Positions 61,705-64,000 of a stretch of DNA of 64,000 bases are shown here, piece after piece. Each line of letters begins with the position of its first letter. Position 1 is the first letter of the stretch. Origin of the DNA: CBDIHH01 sp965279095 (GTDB lineage: Bacteria > Pseudomonadota > Alphaproteobacteria > Caulobacterales > Caulobacteraceae); assembly GCA_965279095.1 (NCBI GenBank), contig CBDIHH010000004.1, positions 1 through 64,000 of the forward strand. The letters are read 5' to 3'. Under the pieces are notes generated by a model. The model was not told the DNA's origin, searched no databases, and saw nothing but the letters and a program-made list of their open reading frames with translations. Both the position numbers and the translations under genes were made by a program.

Positions 61705-63483
61705 TCAGCCGAAGCGTCCGGGGGCGACGGCGGCGGCCAGGTCCGCGGGCAGGGGGCAGGGGGCGTCCAGGATCTCGGCGACCACCTGCTCGGCGAGCAG
61801 GGGGGCGGTGGTGAACCCTCGGCCGCCGAGGCCGGCGAGGATGAAAAGCCCGTCCTCCAGGCGACCCGCCAGGGGCAGGCGGTCGGGGGTGGCCGCCCTC
61901 AGCGCCGCCCGCGCCGATAGGGGACGCCCCGCCAGGGCCTGCGCCAGGCGCGGTCGGCCCTGGCTCAGGCTCGCCAGGTTGATGTCGTCGTCGCCGGGCC
62001 GACGGTCGATCCCGATGTCGTCGCGGTCATGGGTGGCCCCGAACAGCACCCCGTCGCGGGTCGGCGCGGTATAGCCGCCCCAGGCGGCGGCCGGGCCGGG
62101 GTCGAGCCCAGGGGCCCAGCTGGCCTGGCCCCGCACCACCGACAGGGGCAGGTCGCGCAGCAGGCGTAGCCCGGCCCCCGCCGCCAGGCAGAGCACCGGG
62201 GCGGCGGCCAGGATCCGTCCCTGGGCGTCCAGCAGCCGCCAGCCGTCGCCGTCCCTGGCCAGACCGGCGACGGTCGCCTCGATGATCGTGGCGGCGGCCA
62301 GCCATCCGGACACCACGGCGGCGGGATCGACCACCCGGGCGTCGCGCATGAACAGGCCGCCCGGCCCGGCGATCTCGCCCAAGCGATCGGCCACCGCCTG
62401 CGGCGACAGCCGGACCAGGGCGCCGGGCTCATACAGGGCGCTGGCCGCCAGCCGGTCGAACCGCGCGGCGTCGCGGGCCGCCGCTTCCAGCTGCAGCACC
62501 CCGCACGCGATCACCGCATCCGGCGCCGTGGCCGCGTAGAGATCCGCCGCCCGGGCCAGGGCCTGGGCGTAGAGCCGACCGGCCGCCCGCTCGGAAAGGT
62601 CGAAGGCCGGCGTGACAAGGGCGGCGGGGTTGGCCGAGGCGCCGGGCTGCGCCATCACCACCGTCGCGCGCAGGCCCTGCGCCGCCGCCGCTCGCGCCAG
62701 GGCCGCGCCGGCGATGCCTCCGCCCAGGATGAGGATGTGGTCCGGCAGCGCGGCGGGGGCGACGGCGCCCGCCGCCCGGGCCTCCAGCCGCTCGCGCTTG
62801 CGGCCGTGGCCGGGGCGCTTGTCGACGGCGAAGCCCACCTCGGCCAGGCCGCGCCTGACGGCCCCGGCCACGGTGAAGGTGGCGAGCCGGGCGCCGGGGG
62901 CCGAGCGCGCCGCGACCAGGGCCAGCACCTCGGGGCGCCACATCTGCGGGTTCCGGGCCGGCGCGAAGCCGTCGAGGAACCAGGCGTCGGCGCGGCCCTG
63001 CCAGGCGCCCAGTCCGTCGGCCGCCTCGCCCACCCAGAGGTCGATCACCGCGCCCCACTCGGGCAGGTCGATGCGGTGCATGCCCCGGGCCTGCCTGGGC
63101 CAGGCCGAGATCAGCCGCGCGGCGAGATCGCCGACCTCTGGCGCCAGGGCCAGGACCCGGGCCGCCTGGGCGGCGCTGAGCGGATGCGCCTCGAGGGTGA
63201 AGACCTGCAGTCTCTGGCCCGCCTGACGGCGCCGGCGCCAAAGGTCCAGCAGGGCCAGGATATTGAGCCCGGAGCCGAAGCCCAGCTCGCCGACGGTGAA
63301 GCGATCCCGGCCGCTCCAGGCGTCCGGCAGGCCGCAGCCCTCCAGGAAGACGGCGCGCGCCTCGTCCAGGCCTTCGCCGGGCTGGAAATAGATGTCGTCG
63401 TACTGGGCGGAGCGGGGGGCGCCGTCGGCGGACCACTCAAGGTCGGGGCCGAGGCCGGGGGCGGGGTCGGGCGATGCGGTCAT
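61705..63483 (-). CDS. mnmC: Bifunctional tRNA wobble-uridine modification protein MnmC
   Basis: This 592-residue fusion of two enzymes finishes the mnm5s2U modification at tRNA position 34. The N-terminal methyltransferase part (residues 1-240) has DDIYFQPGEGLDEARAVFLEGC, the SAM loop VGELGFGSGLNILALLDLW and WFLDGFAPARNPQMW. The C-terminal FAD oxidoreductase has the dinucleotide motif ILGGGIAGAALARAAAAQG (near 252), VVRGQASWAP and the final GLGGRGFTTAPLLAEQV. The length is slightly below the 650-670 of E. coli MnmC. It starts 78 bp from the lipoprotein gene with a terminator between them, so it is transcribed alone. Confidence 0.93.
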   Translation of the reverse strand: MTASPDPAPGLGPDLEWSADGAPRSAQYDDIYFQPGEGLDEARAVFLEGCGLPDAWSGRDRFTVGELGFGSGLNILALLDLWRRRRQAGQRLQVFTLEAHPLSAAQAARVLALAPEVGDLAARLISAWPRQARGMHRIDLPEWGAVIDLWVGEAADGLGAWQGRADAWFLDGFAPARNPQMWRPEVLALVAARSAPGARLATFTVAGAVRRGLAEVGFAVDKRPGHGRKRERLEARAAGAVAPAALPDHILILGGGIAGAALARAAAAQGLRATVVMAQPGASANPAALVTPAFDLSERAAGRLYAQALARAADLYAATAPDAVIACGVLQLEAAARDAARFDRLAASALYEPGALVRLSPQAVADRLGEIAGPGGLFMRDARVVDPAAVVSGWLAAATIIEATVAGLARDGDGWRLLDAQGRILAAAPVLCLAAGAGLRLLRDLPLSVVRGQASWAPGLDPGPAAAWGGYTAPTRDGVLFGATHDRDDIGIDRRPGDDDINLASLSQGRPRLAQALAGRPLSARAALRAATPDRLPLAGRLEDGLFILAGLGGRGFTTAPLLAEQVVAEILDAPCPLPADLAAAVAPGRFG

Positions 63484-63505
63484 GCGCGTCCCTTATGCCC
63501 CAAAA

Positions 63506-63535
63506 CAAGAAGGGCCGCCCCGAGGGGCGGCCCTT
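63506..63535 (-). terminator. Intrinsic terminator after the lipoprotein gene
   Basis: On the minus strand a hairpin AAGGGCCGCC/GGCGGCCCTT (63510-63535 with a short C/G loop) is followed by CTTGTTTT. It lies about 25 bp past the stop at 63561 and just before the mnmC start. Confidence 0.8.
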
Positions 63536-63560
63536 CCCAACAACCGTGAGGTTGTTTGAC

Positions 63561-63869
63561 TTACTTCGCGGCGGGCGCGGCGGGAGCCATCGCGCCAGCG
63601 GCGGGGGCTTCGGCAGCGGCGGTCGCGTCGGCGGCCGGGGCGGCGGCGGCGGCGTCGCCAGCGGCCTTGGAGGCGTCGGCGGCGGCGTCGGTCGCGGTGG
63701 CGGCGGCGGTGGTGGCCGTGTCGGCGGCGGTCGCGGCGGTGGCGGCTTCGGTCGAAGCGGTGTCAGCGGCGGCGTCGGCCTTTTCGGCGGGCTTGCTGCA
63801 AGCGCCGAAGGACAGGGCGGCGACGGCGGCGCCGGCGACGAGGATCTTGCGCAGGGTGTCGGTGGTCAT
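63561..63869 (-). CDS. Small Ala-rich lipoprotein
   Basis: This 102-residue protein has a lipoprotein signal peptide (MTTDTLRKILVAGAAVAALSFGAC, lipobox LSFGAC). It is followed by a low-complexity Ala/Thr/Asp region with repeated AADTA, ATA and AAD units and no folded domain. The repeat-rich tail could form a long helix or a flexible tether between outer membrane and cell wall, as in Lpp-like proteins, but there is no Lys/Arg anchor at the C-terminus (ends AAPAAK). Short tandem repeats of GGCGGC/GCCGCC in the DNA make it prone to length change. Similar Ala-rich lipoproteins occur across Caulobacterales. Confidence 0.75.
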   Translation of the reverse strand: MTTDTLRKILVAGAAVAALSFGACSKPAEKADAAADTASTEAATAATAADTATTAAATATDAAADASKAAGDAAAAAPAADATAAAEAPAAGAMAPAAPAAK

Positions 63870-64000
63870 GTGAATCTGGTCCCGAGAAGAGGTTGAAGCG
63901 CTCCCCCCTGCCCATCTCAGGCGGGTCCCGAAGGACGAGCCGTTGAAGGAGGCAGACGCAGCGCCGAGGCTGACTATGCCGTGATTGTGATCCGACGCAA
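63870..64000 (-). other. Upstream region of the lipoprotein gene, no gene seen
   Basis: The last 130 bases hold the presumed promoter of the lipoprotein gene. TTCTCGGGACCAGATTC precedes the ATG on the minus strand without a strong ribosome site. No ORF or RNA gene is evident up to the window edge. Confidence 0.4.

Overview
The window is very GC-rich (roughly 70 percent), uses ATGA start/stop overlaps freely, and carries gene neighbourhoods typical of Alphaproteobacteria. These include cpdR beside tRNA-Val and an N-formylglutamate amidohydrolase, the cmk-rpsA-ihfB block, a TIGR02300 gene followed by tRNA-Ala, and a HIG1-domain gene followed by a PduO-type adenosyltransferase. Protein style and gene content fit Caulobacteraceae (Phenylobacterium/Caulobacter-like). 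The genus is an inference.

Layout. 0.1-3.9 kb: a small oxidative/aromatic cluster (DUF1838, GFA-family zinc protein, FAD monooxygenase, fasciclin). Three of these four genes are broken by about eight single-base shifts, while the rest of the window reads cleanly. 4-7 kb: a small membrane protein and a three-gene unit on the minus strand (rubrerythrin, Fe-S oxidoreductase, DUF3501) preceded by two operator-like repeats. 7-10.7 kb: exopolysaccharide genes (WecG/TagA-type transferase with a coupled leader ORF, polyprenyl-phosphate sugar transferase) and VanZ. 10.8-14.7 kb: conserved core (small basic protein, tRNA-Val, cpdR, N-formylglutamate amidohydrolase, a small RNA not previously marked by any ORF, typA). 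15-26 kb: envelope and metabolic genes (secreted Met-rich protein, desaturase, extensin-like protein, Rieske oxygenase with TetR, cobalamin adenosyltransferase, MHYT hybrid kinase, 3-hydroxyacyl-CoA dehydrogenase, hydrolase). 26.5-36.7 kb: two glycosyltransferases, argE, a hybrid kinase, an FKBP lipoprotein, ilvA, an FkbM methyltransferase and a double-ATPase ABC protein.

36.8-50 kb is the most unusual region. Two paralogous proteins of more than 1,000 residues (GT-A-like head, Rossmann/methyltransferase-like middle and tail) lie on opposite strands. Interleaved with them are two paralogous FkbM methyltransferases, a third methyltransferase-like protein coupled to the first giant protein, and an asparagine synthetase. 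Together they look like a system for building and decorating a surface glycan. NAD synthetase sits inside this region. 50.5-57.9 kb returns to core genes (rpsA, cmk, ihfB, mscL, tRNA-Ala). 58.5-64 kb holds a TonB receptor/PiuC iron-uptake pair with a Fur-like box, mnmC and a small lipoprotein.

Several intergenic regions (14.7-15.3, 16.7, 26.3-26.6, 31.9, 50.0-50.5, 56.4, 57.96-58.53 kb) hold dispersed palindromic repeats. One family has a 57-bp hairpin whose interior is inverted in one copy relative to the others. Another stretch is bounded by a 54-bp perfect inverted repeat.
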